Origin: a bacterium
GTDB taxonomy: Bacteria > Deinococcota > Deinococci > Deinococcales > Deinococcaceae
NCBI GenBank assembly: GCA_021810505.1
Contig: JAJZIR010000016.1
Location: 1 to 53,903 of the forward strand
Reading direction: 5' to 3'
Length of the DNA: 53,903 nucleotides
Positions 36,985 to 46,044 of this stretch are shown piece by piece (the stretch's first letter is position 1; each line of letters opens with the position of its first letter). Below the pieces are notes generated by a model. That model was not told the DNA's origin and did no database searches. It saw only the letters and a list, made by a program, of their open reading frames with translations. Made by a program: the position numbers and the translations under genes.

Positions 36985-39168
36985 ATGGACGAACTAGAAT
37001 CTGAACTGAGCCTGATCGCTCAGGGCCGCCATTACGACCCCTTCCGGGTCCTCGGGTTGCACCCCGAGGAGGATCCACCGGTAATTCGGGTCTGGGCGCC
37101 CGATGCCCGACAGGTTTCCGTGCACCCGGCGTCTGGGCGCACCATCAAGTTGAAGCCCAGGGTGGGGGGACCAGCGGGTTTTTTCGAGGCCCGGGTGCCA
37201 GCGAAGACCACGGCGGATTACCAGCTGGAGACCGAGTTTCAGGACGGGAACCGGTTGCTCCGCCACGACCCTTACAGCTTCCTACCGGTCCTGGGGGACG
37301 TCGATCTCCACCTCTTCGCCCAAGGCGATCATCACCAGATCTACCGCAAGCTGGGCGCTCACCTGCTGACCCATGGTGGGGTGGCCGGGGTGCACTTTGC
37401 GGTCTGGGCTCCTAACGCCGAGCGGGTCAGCGTGGTCGGCAATTTTAACGGCTGGAACGGCCTCCGCCACCCACTGCGCTCGCTGGGATCCTCGGGGATC
37501 TGGGAGCTATTCCTACCGGACCTGGGAGCCGGCGAGTACTACAAGTTCGAGCTGCGCGACCGCTCCGGCAGCGTCCACCTCAAGTCAGATCCCTACGGCT
37601 TCCAGATGCAGCTGCGGCCCGACACCGCGTCGGTGGTCTGTGCGCTCGAGGGGTTCGCGTGGACCGACCAAGACTGGTGTTCCCAGCGAGAGAGCGATCA
37701 GCGCAAACAACCGATCAGCATCTACGAGCTGCATCTGGGCTCCTGGCGGCACCGCGACGGCCGGCCGATGGGGTACCGCGACCTGGCCGAGCCGTTGGTG
37801 GAGTATGTCCGAGAGCTCGGCTTCAGCCACGTCGAGTTCATGCCCCTACTCGAACATCCCCTGGACGATTCCTGGGGCTACCAGGTCAGCGGCTACTTCG
37901 CGGCCACCGCCCGCTACGGCACGCCGCAGGATCTGATGCAGCTGATCGATCGCCTTCACGCCGCGGACATCGGCGTGCTGATGGACTGGGTACCCGGTCA
38001 CTTCCCCACCGATCCCAGCGGGCTGGGACGTTTCGATGGAACTCCGCTCTACGAGTACGCCGACCCTCGCAAGGGATTCCACCAAGACTGGAATACCTGG
38101 ATCTTCGACTACGGCCGCCGGGAAGTGGTCAATTTTCTCCTGGCTAGCGCGCTCTTCTGGTTGGAGGTCTACCACCTGGATGGCCTACGGGTCGATGCGG
38201 TAGCTTCCATGCTCTACCTGGATTTCTCGCGCAAGGCTGGAGAGTGGATCCCCAACCAGTACGGCGGTAACGAAAACCTGGAGGCCATCGAGTTCCTGAG
38301 GCGCCTGAATTCCCTGACCCACCGCTACCACCCCGGCGTGCTGATCATGGCTGAAGAGTCGAGCTCCTTCTCGGGAGTCACCAGGCCGGTCTACGCCGGC
38401 GGTCTCGGCTTCGACTTCAAGTGGGGGATGGGCTGGATGAATGACTCCCTGGCCTACTTTGCCAAGGAGCCGGTCTATCGCAAGTACGAGCACCACAAGA
38501 TCAGCTTCTTCATGGTCTACGCGTACAGCGAGAACTATGTTCTGCCGATCTCTCACGACGAGGTAGTTCACCTCAAGGGCTCTCTGCTCGACAAGATGCC
38601 GGGGGACGTCTGGCAGAAGTTCGCCAACCTGCGAGCCTTCCTGGGTTACATGTGGACCATGCCGGGTAAAAAGTTGCTGTTCATGGGCAGCGAATTCGGC
38701 CAGTGGCAGGAGTGGAACTTCGCCCAGAGTCTGGACTGGCACCTACTCGAATTCCCTTCCCACCGGGGGATCTCCTACCTAGTCGCAGATCTCAACCGGC
38801 TCTACCGCCAAGAGCCGGCGTTGCACCGAGGAGATTGCCTAGCCGGCGGCTTCGACTGGTTGGTGGTAGACGATTCGGACAACAGCATCTTCGCCTATCT
38901 GCGCAGGGATCCCCTGGAGGGGAGCGAAGCGGTGGTCATCTGCAATTTCACTCCGGTGCAGCGGAACGACTACCGGATCGGGATCCCCAGGGCAGGGCGC
39001 TACCGCGAGATCTTCAACAGCGACGCTGAGCGTTACTGGGGCGGCAACCAGGGCAACCTCGGTGAGGTCCTGAGCGAACCGCTACCTTGGGGAGCTCACC
39101 CGCACAGCTTACGCCTGCTGCTCCCGGCGCTGTCAATCCTGATCCTGAAGCCGGAGCCAGCCGGTTAG
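36985..39168 (+). CDS. glgB: 1,4-alpha-glucan branching enzyme
   Basis: A GH13 enzyme that makes alpha-1,6 branches in glycogen. 727 residues with two N-terminal beta domains (N1, then CBM48 with AVWAPNAERVSVVGNFNGW) and a catalytic barrel. Catalytic motifs are VDWVPGHFPTD, DGLRVDAVASMLYLD (nucleophile Asp near residue 404), MAEESSSF (acid/base Glu) and LPISHDEVVHLKGSL. The C-terminal beta domain is complete. CAGGGGGCGAG before ATG 36985 is the ribosome site. It follows hisH in the same direction and may be cotranscribed. No other glycogen genes are near. Confidence 0.97.
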   Translation: MDELESELSLIAQGRHYDPFRVLGLHPEEDPPVIRVWAPDARQVSVHPASGRTIKLKPRVGGPAGFFEARVPAKTTADYQLETEFQDGNRLLRHDPYSFLPVLGDVDLHLFAQGDHHQIYRKLGAHLLTHGGVAGVHFAVWAPNAERVSVVGNFNGWNGLRHPLRSLGSSGIWELFLPDLGAGEYYKFELRDRSGSVHLKSDPYGFQMQLRPDTASVVCALEGFAWTDQDWCSQRESDQRKQPISIYELHLGSWRHRDGRPMGYRDLAEPLVEYVRELGFSHVEFMPLLEHPLDDSWGYQVSGYFAATARYGTPQDLMQLIDRLHAADIGVLMDWVPGHFPTDPSGLGRFDGTPLYEYADPRKGFHQDWNTWIFDYGRREVVNFLLASALFWLEVYHLDGLRVDAVASMLYLDFSRKAGEWIPNQYGGNENLEAIEFLRRLNSLTHRYHPGVLIMAEESSSFSGVTRPVYAGGLGFDFKWGMGWMNDSLAYFAKEPVYRKYEHHKISFFMVYAYSENYVLPISHDEVVHLKGSLLDKMPGDVWQKFANLRAFLGYMWTMPGKKLLFMGSEFGQWQEWNFAQSLDWHLLEFPSHRGISYLVADLNRLYRQEPALHRGDCLAGGFDWLVVDDSDNSIFAYLRRDPLEGSEAVVICNFTPVQRNDYRIGIPRAGRYREIFNSDAERYWGGNQGNLGEVLSEPLPWGAHPHSLRLLLPALSILILKPEPAG

Positions 39169-39170
39169 CG

Positions 39171-39410
39171 GTGCAGCCGCACCAGATCGACAAGTGGCAG
39201 TGGGCCAACTTGGCAGTGCTGGCTCTGCTGGCTGGGGTGTTGGTCTGGAGCTTGCTGCATCCCACTCCCGCTCTGCGCGACCTTTTTTTGGCCCTGTTGG
39301 GGCTGCGGCTGGCCCTGCGGGCCTGGCGGGCCAAAGAGACCGGCCGCTACCAGGGCTTAGCCAGCGAGGCGCTGATCCTGGCAGCAGTCGCCGCCCTGCT
39401 GCTGTCCTGA
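39171..39410 (+). CDS. Small membrane protein downstream of glgB (79 aa)
   Basis: GTG 39171 lies 2 nt after the glgB stop. The longer frame from 39087 overlaps glgB. The protein has a hydrophilic start (QPHQIDKWQWAN), a transmembrane helix (LAVLALLAGVLVWSLL), an amphipathic segment with LLGLRLALRAWRAKE, and a C-terminal helix (ALILAAVAALLL). Two membrane passes are likely. No family is recognised. Coupled to glgB by position only. Confidence 0.65.
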   Translation: MQPHQIDKWQWANLAVLALLAGVLVWSLLHPTPALRDLFLALLGLRLALRAWRAKETGRYQGLASEALILAAVAALLLS

Positions 39411-39428
39411 AGAGCTCGGGCGGCGTGT

Positions 39429-39434
39429 TAGTGT
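39429..39434 (+). promoter_or_regulatory. -10 box (TAGTGT) for the M42 peptidase
   Basis: TAGTGT, 5 nt, then ATG 39440. Leaderless spacing. Confidence 0.5.
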
Positions 39435-39439
39435 GAATC

Positions 39440-40468
39440 ATGCCTGTGCACCCGATGGCCGCCGAGCTCCTGGAGCTGCTCCAGATTCCCTCACCGACCG
39501 GCCTGACCGAGGCGGCCCTGGACTGGACGGAGCGCAAATTGGGCGCCTTGGGCGTCCCCTACCGCCGCACCCGCAAGGGGGCGCTGCTCTGGAGCCTGGC
39601 CGGGGACCGGCCCGCCCTCACCTTCTCGGCGCACGTGGATACCCTGGGGGCGATGGTCAAAGAGATCTTGCCCAGCGGCCGGCTGCGGCTCTCGCCGATC
39701 GGCGGTTACGACTGGGCCAGCATCGAGGGGGAGTACGCCACCGTCCACCTGCAGGATGGCGGCAGGGTCAGCGCCACCGTGCTCAACCAGAAGCAGAGCA
39801 CCCACATCTTCGGTCCGGAGCTCCGGGAGCTCCGGCGCAGCGCCGACACCATGGAGCTGCGTCTGGATGCCGATACCCGCAGCGCCGAGCAGACCAGGGA
39901 GCTAGGGATAGGGGTGGGCGACTTCGTCAGCTGGGACAGCCGCGCCACACTGGCAGGTGAAGGCTACATCAAAGGGCGGCACCTAGATGACAAGGCTGGG
40001 GTGATCGCCCTGCTGGCCGCCACCGCAGCGCTGAAGGACCGCCCAGCCCCAGGGAGGCACGCAGCGCATTTCTTTCTCAGCAACTACGAAGAGGTTGGAC
40101 ACGGCGCCGCCCGGGGAATCCCCGAAGATACCGACACCTTGATCGCGGTGGACATGGCGGCCGTCGGCCCCGGGCAGACCAGCGATGAGCACTGCGTAAG
40201 CATCTGCCTAAAAGATGCCGGAGGACCCTACGACCACGCCGCCAGCCAGCGGATCCGGGCTGTCGCCGCCGAGGAGGCGATCGACCTGCGCTGCGACCTC
40301 TACACTTACTACAGCTCAGATGCCACCGCCGCCTGGCGGTCCGGCGGAGATTTTGCCGCCGCCCTGATCGGTCCGGGGGTCGACGCGAGCCACAGTTACG
40401 AGCGAACCCACCAAGACGCCCTCATCGCCACCGCGCGCCTCATCGGGGCGATCATCGAGCGCTTCTAG
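39440..40468 (+). CDS. M42 family aminopeptidase / endoglucanase-like
   Basis: A dinuclear-metal aminopeptidase of the M42 family that forms tetrahedral shells in relatives. 342 residues. Metal and catalytic motifs are FSAHVDTLGAMVKEI (His, Asp), GRHLDDKAGVIALL (bridging Asp), SNYEEVGHGAARGIP (catalytic Glu-Glu), AVDMAAVGPG (Asp) and a C-terminal His in DASHSYERTHQDA. The PDZ-like insertion at about residues 70-170 is present. It degrades peptides after the proteasome or other proteases in the cytosol. Some members were misnamed cellulases. The end overlaps a minus-strand gene by 17 bp. Confidence 0.94.
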   Translation: MPVHPMAAELLELLQIPSPTGLTEAALDWTERKLGALGVPYRRTRKGALLWSLAGDRPALTFSAHVDTLGAMVKEILPSGRLRLSPIGGYDWASIEGEYATVHLQDGGRVSATVLNQKQSTHIFGPELRELRRSADTMELRLDADTRSAEQTRELGIGVGDFVSWDSRATLAGEGYIKGRHLDDKAGVIALLAATAALKDRPAPGRHAAHFFLSNYEEVGHGAARGIPEDTDTLIAVDMAAVGPGQTSDEHCVSICLKDAGGPYDHAASQRIRAVAAEEAIDLRCDLYTYYSSDATAAWRSGGDFAAALIGPGVDASHSYERTHQDALIATARLIGAIIERF

Positions 40469-40772
40469 CCGCTTCCCCGCCACCGATGTCGGCTAGGCGC
40501 TCGGTCCGCTCGGCGGCGGCAGGCAGGCCCAGGCTGCGCAGGGAGCCGGCCAGCTGGACCAACCGCTCCGGATCGACCCATGCAGCGTTCCAGTCAGCAG
40601 CTACCTCCGAGAAGCCTTGGAGAACGGCCTTGATCTGCTCGGTGAAGAAGCTGCGCTCCAGGGTGGCCGCAGGCAGCGGGAGCGCCTTGACCTCCTGCTG
40701 GCAGAGCCGCAACACCGACCAGAAAGCCTGATCCAGGCGCTCCCGCTCGGCCGGCGGTAGCTGTCTCCTCAC
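40452..40772 (-). CDS. Hypothetical protein, 106 aa
   Basis: GTG 40772 opens a helical, charged protein (RRQLPPAERERLDQAFWSVL; LERSFFTEQIKAVLQGFSEV; LVQLAGSLRSLGLPAAAERT) with no signal, membrane segment or known motif. It is divergent from uvrB and overlaps the M42 gene by 17 bp at its 3' end. The larger open frame to 41315 is a uvrB shadow. Amino-acid composition and codon third positions look like real coding sequence, but I cannot assign a family. Confidence 0.6.
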   Translation of the reverse strand: MRRQLPPAERERLDQAFWSVLRLCQQEVKALPLPAATLERSFFTEQIKAVLQGFSEVAADWNAAWVDPERLVQLAGSLRSLGLPAAAERTERLADIGGGEAARSAR

Positions 40773-40820
40773 CGCTCCGGTCCCGGCGCAGGGGGGGTTC
40801 GCCCTCCAGGCAAGGTCGAG

Positions 40821-40826
40821 TAAGCT
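40821..40826 (+). promoter_or_regulatory. -10 box (TAAGCT) for uvrB
   Basis: TAAGCT, 6 nt (AGGAAG), then ATG 40833. The AGGAAG could double as a ribosome site. No LexA-type operator was noticed. Confidence 0.5.
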
Positions 40827-40832
40827 AGGAAG

Positions 40833-42851
40833 ATGCTCACGGTCAAGAGCGAGTTTAGTCCCAGCGGGGACCAGCCGCAAGCGATCGCCGCCTTGATACA
40901 GGGCCTGCGCGACGGGTTGCGCTTTCAGACCCTGCTGGGAGCGACCGGAACCGGGAAGACCTACACCATGGCCAAGGTCATCGAGGCGGTCGGTCGGCCG
41001 GCTCTGATCTTGGCGCCCAACAAGATCCTGACCGCCCAACTCGCCGCAGAATTCCGGGAGTTCTTTCCCAGCGCTGCCGTGGAGTTCTTCGTCAGTTATT
41101 ACGACTATTACCAGCCCGAGGCCTACGTCCCAGGGCGCGACCTGTTCATCGAGAAGGACGCTTCGGTCAATCAGGAGCTCGAACGGCTGCGGCACTCTAC
41201 CACCCGCTCGCTGCTGACCCGCTCCGACGTCATTGTGGTGGCCTCGGTCTCGGCGATCTACGGCTTGGGCGATCCAGCCGAGTACCGCGCGCTCAACCTC
41301 TGGCTGCAGGTGCACAGCCAGGTCCCCAGGGAGGAGATCCTAGGGCGACTGGTCGCCCTGCAATACGAGCGCAACGACATCGACTTGGCTCCAGGCCGCT
41401 TCCGGGCCCGGGGCGATAGCCTGGAAATCTGGCCCGCCTACGATCCACAGCCCATCCGGGTGGAGCTGTTCGGAGACGAGGTGGAACGCATCGCCACCTT
41501 AGACCCGGTGACCGGTTCCGCCACGTCCAGCCAGGACAGCGTATTGATCTATCCGGCGAAGCACTATATCTCCGGTACCGAGACGGTTCAGAGAGCCATC
41601 CCGCAGATTGAGCACGAGCTGCAGGAGCGCTTGGCCGAATTCCGAGCCGCCGGCAAGCTGCTAGAAGCCCAGAGGCTCGAAGAGCGGACCGGCTATGACT
41701 TGGAGATGCTCAGAGCCTTCGGGCACTGCGCTGGAGTTGAAAACTATTCCCGATTCATGGACGGCCGGGAGCGGGGAGATACCCCTTACACCATGCTGGA
41801 TTACTTTCCGCCGGATTTCGTGACCTTCATCGACGAGTCCCACGTGACCGTCTCCCAGATCGGAGGGATGTCCAATGGGGACCGGTCGCGCAAGCAGACT
41901 CTGGTCGACTACGGCTTCCGGCTGCCCAGCGCTCTGGACAACCGGCCGCTCAGCTGGCAGGAATTCCTCCAAAAGGCTGGACAGATCGTGATGGTATCGG
42001 CCACCCCAGGCAGCTACGAGCGCGAGGTGAGCGGGGCGATCGTCGAGCAGATCATCCGCCCCACCGGCTTGGTGGACCCCCAGGTCACCGTCCGGCCGAT
42101 ACAGGGCCAAGTCGAGGATCTGTTGGGGCGGGTCCGGGAGCGCACCGCCCGGGGGGAGCGGGCTCTGGTGACCACCTTGACCAAGCGCATGGCCGAGGAC
42201 CTGACCGATTACCTGCTCGGCTTCGGCATTCAGGCGGCCTACCTCCACTCGGACATCGACGCAGTCGAGCGCCAAGTCATCCTGCGCGACCTGCGGCTCG
42301 GCCACCACGACGTCCTGGTCGGAATCAACCTGCTCAGGGAGGGTCTGGATCTGCCTGAGGTCTCGCTGGTGGCCATCTTGGACGCGGACAAGCCCGGCTT
42401 CCTGCGCAGCGAGCGCAGCCTGATCCAGACCATCGGCCGCGCCGCCCGGAACGTGAATGGGGAGGTGGTCCTCTATGCCGACAGCCTGACGCCGGCGATG
42501 GAGAGCGCCCTGTCCGAGACCAGCCGGAGGCGCAACCTGCAGCTGGCCTACAACGCCGCCCACCACATCACCCCGACGACCATCCAGAAAACCGTACGGG
42601 AGGTCATCCGCAGCGCGGATGATCAGAAGGCGGCTGAGCCAGCGCTGGCCACGTTCGACCGAGACAGCTTGCTGGCCCAACTCACCGACCTCGAGCTGGA
42701 TATGTGGCAAGCTTCCGAGGCGCTCGACTTTGAGCGGGCTGCTGCCCTGCGCGACCAGATGCGCGGCATCGAAGCCAAACTGGCCGGCAAGGAGTTCAAG
42801 GCTCCGACGCTTCCAGGGGCCCAGGCACGCCGCCGGCCGGGGAGGCGCTGA
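40833..42851 (+). CDS. uvrB: Excinuclease ABC subunit B
   Basis: The damage-verifying helicase-like subunit of nucleotide excision repair. 672 residues. Walker A GATGTGKT (37-44), the beta-hairpin region [20 protein letters not shown], motif II (FIDESHVT), motif V/VI region ([27 protein letters not shown]), and a C-terminal UVR domain ([15 protein letters not shown]) that contacts UvrC. All landmarks are intact and the length is normal. A DEDDh exonuclease follows without a gap. Confidence 0.98.
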   Translation: MLTVKSEFSPSGDQPQAIAALIQGLRDGLRFQTLLGATGTGKTYTMAKVIEAVGRPALILAPNKILTAQLAAEFREFFPSAAVEFFVSYYDYYQPEAYVPGRDLFIEKDASVNQELERLRHSTTRSLLTRSDVIVVASVSAIYGLGDPAEYRALNLWLQVHSQVPREEILGRLVALQYERNDIDLAPGRFRARGDSLEIWPAYDPQPIRVELFGDEVERIATLDPVTGSATSSQDSVLIYPAKHYISGTETVQRAIPQIEHELQERLAEFRAAGKLLEAQRLEERTGYDLEMLRAFGHCAGVENYSRFMDGRERGDTPYTMLDYFPPDFVTFIDESHVTVSQIGGMSNGDRSRKQTLVDYGFRLPSALDNRPLSWQEFLQKAGQIVMVSATPGSYEREVSGAIVEQIIRPTGLVDPQVTVRPIQGQVEDLLGRVRERTARGERALVTTLTKRMAEDLTDYLLGFGIQAAYLHSDIDAVERQVILRDLRLGHHDVLVGINLLREGLDLPEVSLVAILDADKPGFLRSERSLIQTIGRAARNVNGEVVLYADSLTPAMESALSETSRRRNLQLAYNAAHHITPTTIQKTVREVIRSADDQKAAEPALATFDRDSLLAQLTDLELDMWQASEALDFERAAALRDQMRGIEAKLAGKEFKAPTLPGAQARRRPGRR

Positions 42852-43382
42852 GTGCAGCCATCCCCCTACTGGCGCGCGCAGGAATACGTGGTCTTGGACC
42901 TGGAGACGACCGGGCTCTCGGCCAACTGGGATGCCATCGTCGAGATCGCTGCGCGCCACATCGTCGGCGGTCAGCTGGCCGGCCCGAGCTTCCACCGCCT
43001 GGTCAATCCCGGGCGCCCCATCCCCTACCTGGCCAGCCGGGTCCACGGTATCCGAGACCAAGACGTCCGCACCGCGCCCAGCTTGGAGGAAGTCCTGCCC
43101 GAACTGCTGGCCTTCATCGGGAGTCGGATCGTAGTCGGCCACAACATCGCTTTCGACTTAGCCTTCCTGCGCCGGGCCGTCCGCCGACTCGGCCTACCTT
43201 GGGAGCCCGCCGGCAGCATCTGCACAGTCGAGCTGTCCAGGAAAGCTTGTCCAGGCGGCAATCACCGGCTTCAGGAGGTAGCTCGCCGCCTGAATCTACC
43301 CCCACCGACCCACCGGAGTCTGGATGACGTGGAGACCACCGCGCGGGCCTTCCTGAACTTAGCTGGCCAGCTCTGGGGCTGA
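42852..43382 (+). CDS. DEDDh 3'-5' exonuclease (DnaQ/epsilon family)
   Basis: A 176-residue single-domain exonuclease. Exo I is VVLDLETTGLS (DxE), Exo II is VGHNIAFDLAFL (Asp) and Exo III is HRSLDDVETTARAF (His, Asp), so the active site is complete. It resembles the proofreading epsilon domain and short RNase T/oligoribonuclease-like proteins. GTG 42852 follows the uvrB TGA directly, suggesting coupled translation and a repair role, though a proofreading subunit is also possible. Confidence 0.92.
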   Translation: MQPSPYWRAQEYVVLDLETTGLSANWDAIVEIAARHIVGGQLAGPSFHRLVNPGRPIPYLASRVHGIRDQDVRTAPSLEEVLPELLAFIGSRIVVGHNIAFDLAFLRRAVRRLGLPWEPAGSICTVELSRKACPGGNHRLQEVARRLNLPPPTHRSLDDVETTARAFLNLAGQLWG

Positions 43383-43398
43383 ACAGCCCGCGGGGGGC

Positions 43399-43426
43399 TT
43401 GTCCAGCTGGGAAAATGTGCTATCTT
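43399..43426 (+). promoter_or_regulatory. HU gene promoter (TTGTCC-16-TATCTT)
   Basis: TTGTCC (43399-43404), a 16-bp spacer and TATCTT (43421-43426) lie 63 nt before the HU GTG. This gene has a leader with a ribosome site, unlike most neighbours. Confidence 0.55.
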
Positions 43427-43489
43427 GAGCTCACGGCGCCGTTGCGCTAAGCCACTTCGGGCCAGGTTGGTGCCGAAAAGGAGAGAAGC

Positions 43490-43771
43490 GTGTCGAACAA
43501 GATCGCCAAAACCCAGCTGATCGATCTGGTCTCCGAACATACCAAGGTGAGCAAGGCCGAGGTCGCCAAGACCATCACGGCCGCCCTGGACACCATCGTC
43601 GGAGCGCTCAAGGAGGGCAAGAGCGTCGGCCTTCCCGGCCTCGGGACGTTCAGCGTGACCGAGACCAAGGAGCGGCAGGGCGTCCGCCCCGGGACCAAGG
43701 ATCCCATCACTATCCCGGCTGGCAAGAAGGTGCGCTTCAAGGTGGCGACCACGCTGCGGGATCAGATCTGA
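43490..43771 (+). CDS. hup: DNA-binding protein HU
   Basis: A nucleoid protein that bends DNA as a dimer. 93 residues. The HU signature is GKSVGLPGLGTFSVTETKER (loop strand GxGxF), with arm residues RPGTKDPITIPAGKKVRFKV and the dimer helices KTQLIDLVSEHTKVSKAEV. GTG 43490 has AAAGGAG upstream. Likely an abundant protein, which fits its two-box promoter and leader. Confidence 0.97.
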   Translation: MSNKIAKTQLIDLVSEHTKVSKAEVAKTITAALDTIVGALKEGKSVGLPGLGTFSVTETKERQGVRPGTKDPITIPAGKKVRFKVATTLRDQI

Positions 43772-43808
43772 CCACAGCGGCTACGGATCTGGATCGGAGG
43801 GCCTGGCC

Positions 43809-44297
43809 ATGTGCCTGAGGCCCTCTTCCATTCAACCGAAGATCCAGCCTGTCGAAAAAGCCGACCTCTACCCGGACGGATCCTGCGATGTCCAGAGCGG
43901 CCTGGGGGGTTGGGCCTGCCTAGTCAAGACCGAGGGTGGGGAGCGCTGGATGAGCGGGCAGGCTTACCACACCACCAACAATCGCATGGAGTTGACTGCC
44001 CTGCTGGAAGGCCTCTTGGCGCTCCCCTCGCCCGCCCGAGTCCAGGTGCACGGGGATAGCCAGTACCTGGTCCGCGCCTTCACCGAGAATTGGCTATCCA
44101 ACTGGGCCCACAGCGGCTGGGTCACTTCTGGCCGAACACCGGTCAAGAACCGCGACCTCTGGGAAGCGCTGCTGGCACAATGCCAGCGCCATGCGCTCTG
44201 GTTGGAGTGGGTCAGGGGGCACGCTGGGCACCGCGAAAACGAGCAGGCCGACCAGCTCGCCTTGCAGAGAAGGCGGGAATTGGAGCGCAACAGCTGA
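43809..44297 (+). CDS. rnhA: Ribonuclease HI
   Basis: It cleaves RNA in RNA-DNA hybrids. 162 residues. The catalytic carboxylates are kept: Asp in LYPDGSCDVQSGLGGWACL, Glu in NNRMELTALLEGLLAL, Asp in VHGDSQYLVRAF, Asp in ENEQADQLA, and the flexible His in RGHAGHREN. A short N-terminal extension of about 20 residues precedes the domain. GGAGGGCCTGGCC before ATG 43809 is the ribosome site. It lies between HU and a psd-like gene. Confidence 0.94.
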   Translation: MCLRPSSIQPKIQPVEKADLYPDGSCDVQSGLGGWACLVKTEGGERWMSGQAYHTTNNRMELTALLEGLLALPSPARVQVHGDSQYLVRAFTENWLSNWAHSGWVTSGRTPVKNRDLWEALLAQCQRHALWLEWVRGHAGHRENEQADQLALQRRRELERNS

Positions 44298-44311
44298 CCT
44301 CCAGAAGCCGG

Positions 44312-44317
44312 TATACT
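44312..44317 (+). promoter_or_regulatory. -10 box (TATACT) for the psd-like gene
   Basis: TATACT, 7 nt, then ATG 44325. Leaderless spacing. Confidence 0.55.
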
Positions 44318-44324
44318 GCGAGCT

Positions 44325-44978
44325 ATGCGCCGGATCATGCGATTGGCAGCCTTGCTCGCCCTCGGCGGGCTGGTAGGGAGTTGGTTTCTCCGGCAAGTCT
44401 GGTGGTTCCGGGACCCGCTCCGCACCGCACCGCGCGGCCGGGGCTACCTTAGCCCTCTGGATGGCCGAGTGATCGCCATCGAGCGCATCGAGGGGGGGAT
44501 GGTGCGCTCTGGGCCCTACGCCGAGCTGATCGGCGCTTCTCCGCAAACCGGTCTTCCTGCCCCCAGCGAGGGGTGGCGGGTGGTGGTCAGCCAGAGCCCA
44601 TTAGACGTGCACTACCTCTACGCCCCCTCGGCCGGGACGGTCGAGCTCGCCGAGCAAGAGCCTCCCCGGCAGCGATCGCTGCGGCTGAATTTCTGGCCAG
44701 GCCGACACCGTCCAGGCCCAGGGGATCACCGCTGGGGGATCCGCTTCGCCGGCGCTTCCCTGGGAAGCACGGTGGTCACCGTGTCCTCAGCGGACCACCG
44801 TGCCATGGACTGGCGAGTCGTCAGCGGCGAGACCGTCCGGATTGGCCAGAAAGTGGCTGTGGCCATGTCCCCCATCTCCGCCGAGCTCTACCTGCCCGCG
44901 GCAGCCTCGGTCCTCGTCGCGGTAGGCGACCGGCTGCTGGGAGGGCAGACGCTGTTGGCCGAGACCGCAACCAGCTGA
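44325..44978 (+). CDS. psd: Phosphatidylserine decarboxylase-like protein
   Basis: 217 residues, similar to the short pyruvoyl-dependent PS decarboxylases that make phosphatidylethanolamine. A basic hydrophobic N-terminus (MRRIMRLAALLALGGLVGSW) anchors it. The family blocks FRDPLRTAPRGRGYLSPLDG, VVVSQSPLDVHYLYAP and VRIGQKVAVAMSP then YLPAAASVLVAVGDRLLGGQ are present. The self-cleavage site is odd: where homologues have Gly-Ser before the V-x-V-Y-L-P strand, this one has Ile-Ser (SPISAELYLP). The protein may therefore fail to form pyruvoyl or may use a variant site. No pssA gene is adjacent. Confidence 0.8.
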   Translation: MRRIMRLAALLALGGLVGSWFLRQVWWFRDPLRTAPRGRGYLSPLDGRVIAIERIEGGMVRSGPYAELIGASPQTGLPAPSEGWRVVVSQSPLDVHYLYAPSAGTVELAEQEPPRQRSLRLNFWPGRHRPGPGDHRWGIRFAGASLGSTVVTVSSADHRAMDWRVVSGETVRIGQKVAVAMSPISAELYLPAAASVLVAVGDRLLGGQTLLAETATS

Positions 44979-44985
44979 TCCAGCC

Positions 44986-46044
44986 TCAGGGTCCAGCCGC
45001 CAACTCCACCGGGCGGACCACCGAGGCGCCCGAGATGCTCTGGGCGATCTGGCGGTAGGGCGGAGGGAGCTCCACCACGCTGCCAAACCTAGAGGGGGAA
45101 TGGCTGAAGTAGTTGCTGACCCAGAGGTTACCGGAAGCATCGAAGGCCAGACCCGTGGGGTAGTCAAAGATCCCCTGGATGGTCCTAGAGGGCTTGGCCG
45201 CAACCCGACCCGCTACCGAGGGGTATTCGACCAGGTCCCCGGTATTTCCAGGGGTCTCCAAGTAAAAATTGCTGATCCAGAGGTTGCCGGAGGGGTCGAA
45301 GGCCAGGTCCGTGGGATTGCTGACGCCCTGGGTGATCTGGCGGGCCGGGTCAGAGCGGATATGCCCGGAGTGGTCCAAGAACTCGGTGGCACCTCCTAGA
45401 TCGCTCTGACCGGCTACAGCGTAGAAGTCGAGCACCCAGAGGTTGCCGGAGGGGTCGAAGGCCAGAGCACCCGGGTCGGAGACGCCGCGGGTAAGGTTAC
45501 GCCGCCAGCGCCAACGGCCTCGCCGCTTGACGAATTCGGCCACATCGCCCAGTCCGTCATTGATGGCGGCCGGGCTATTGAAATTAGCCACCCAGAGGTG
45601 GCCCGAGGGAGAGAGCGCGGCGGCGTAAGGGTGGTCGATATGGCGGGTGAGGTGCAGGGCAGCTCCTGGCTTCCCAGGCAGCGGGAGACCTAAGACACTA
45701 CCCAAACCGCCGTTGACCGAGGCAGGGCTGCTGAGATTGACGATCCAGGCTCGGCTGGATGAGAAGGTGACCTGCCTGGGGCTATCGATCCCGACCGGCG
45801 CCGCCAGCCGCTCGCGTAGGGAGGGGGAGCCGCCGCGGATCCGGTAGATATCGATCCAGCCCGGACTGGAGCCCAGACCGGCGTTGGGTACCCACAGCGC
45901 CGACCCAGGTGCGCTCGGCCCCACGCCAGCCGGCGGCTGCCGCCGGCTGGCGTGGGGCGAGTGGCGGCAAGCTACCAGACCTAGGGCTAGCAATGAGACC
46001 AGAAGGGGTCTCGCGCAGAAGTCCCCAAAGGAAAACCGCCTCAC
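44986..46044 (-). CDS. Lipoprotein with NHL-like beta-propeller repeats
   Basis: 352 residues from GTG 46044, which overlaps the GT2 stop by 4 nt (GTGA). The N-terminus is a lipoprotein signal (LLVSLLALGLVAC, lipid on Cys26). The body has at least four propeller blades built on DPSGNLWxSNF: SPSGHLWVANF, DPSGNLWVLDF, DPSGNLWISNF and DASGNLWVSNYF, each preceded by a P-x-x-L/A-A-F strand. Such proteins often bind ligands or act as lactonase-like scaffolds outside the membrane, but no catalytic residues can be named. A perfect 20-bp palindrome lies in the codons just after the lipobox. Confidence 0.85.
   Translation of the reverse strand: MRRFSFGDFCARPLLVSLLALGLVACRHSPHASRRQPPAGVGPSAPGSALWVPNAGLGSSPGWIDIYRIRGGSPSLRERLAAPVGIDSPRQVTFSSSRAWIVNLSSPASVNGGLGSVLGLPLPGKPGAALHLTRHIDHPYAAALSPSGHLWVANFNSPAAINDGLGDVAEFVKRRGRWRWRRNLTRGVSDPGALAFDPSGNLWVLDFYAVAGQSDLGGATEFLDHSGHIRSDPARQITQGVSNPTDLAFDPSGNLWISNFYLETPGNTGDLVEYPSVAGRVAAKPSRTIQGIFDYPTGLAFDASGNLWVSNYFSHSPSRFGSVVELPPPYRQIAQSISGASVVRPVELAAGP
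45918..45958. repeat. Perfect 20-bp inverted repeat inside the lipoprotein gene
   Basis: GCCCCACGCCAGCCGGCGGC (45918-45937) and its exact reverse complement (45939-45958) are separated by one base. It lies in the codons for residues 29-42 of the lipoprotein, just past the lipid-attachment Cys. It would form a very stable mRNA hairpin or DNA cruciform. Confidence 0.85.
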
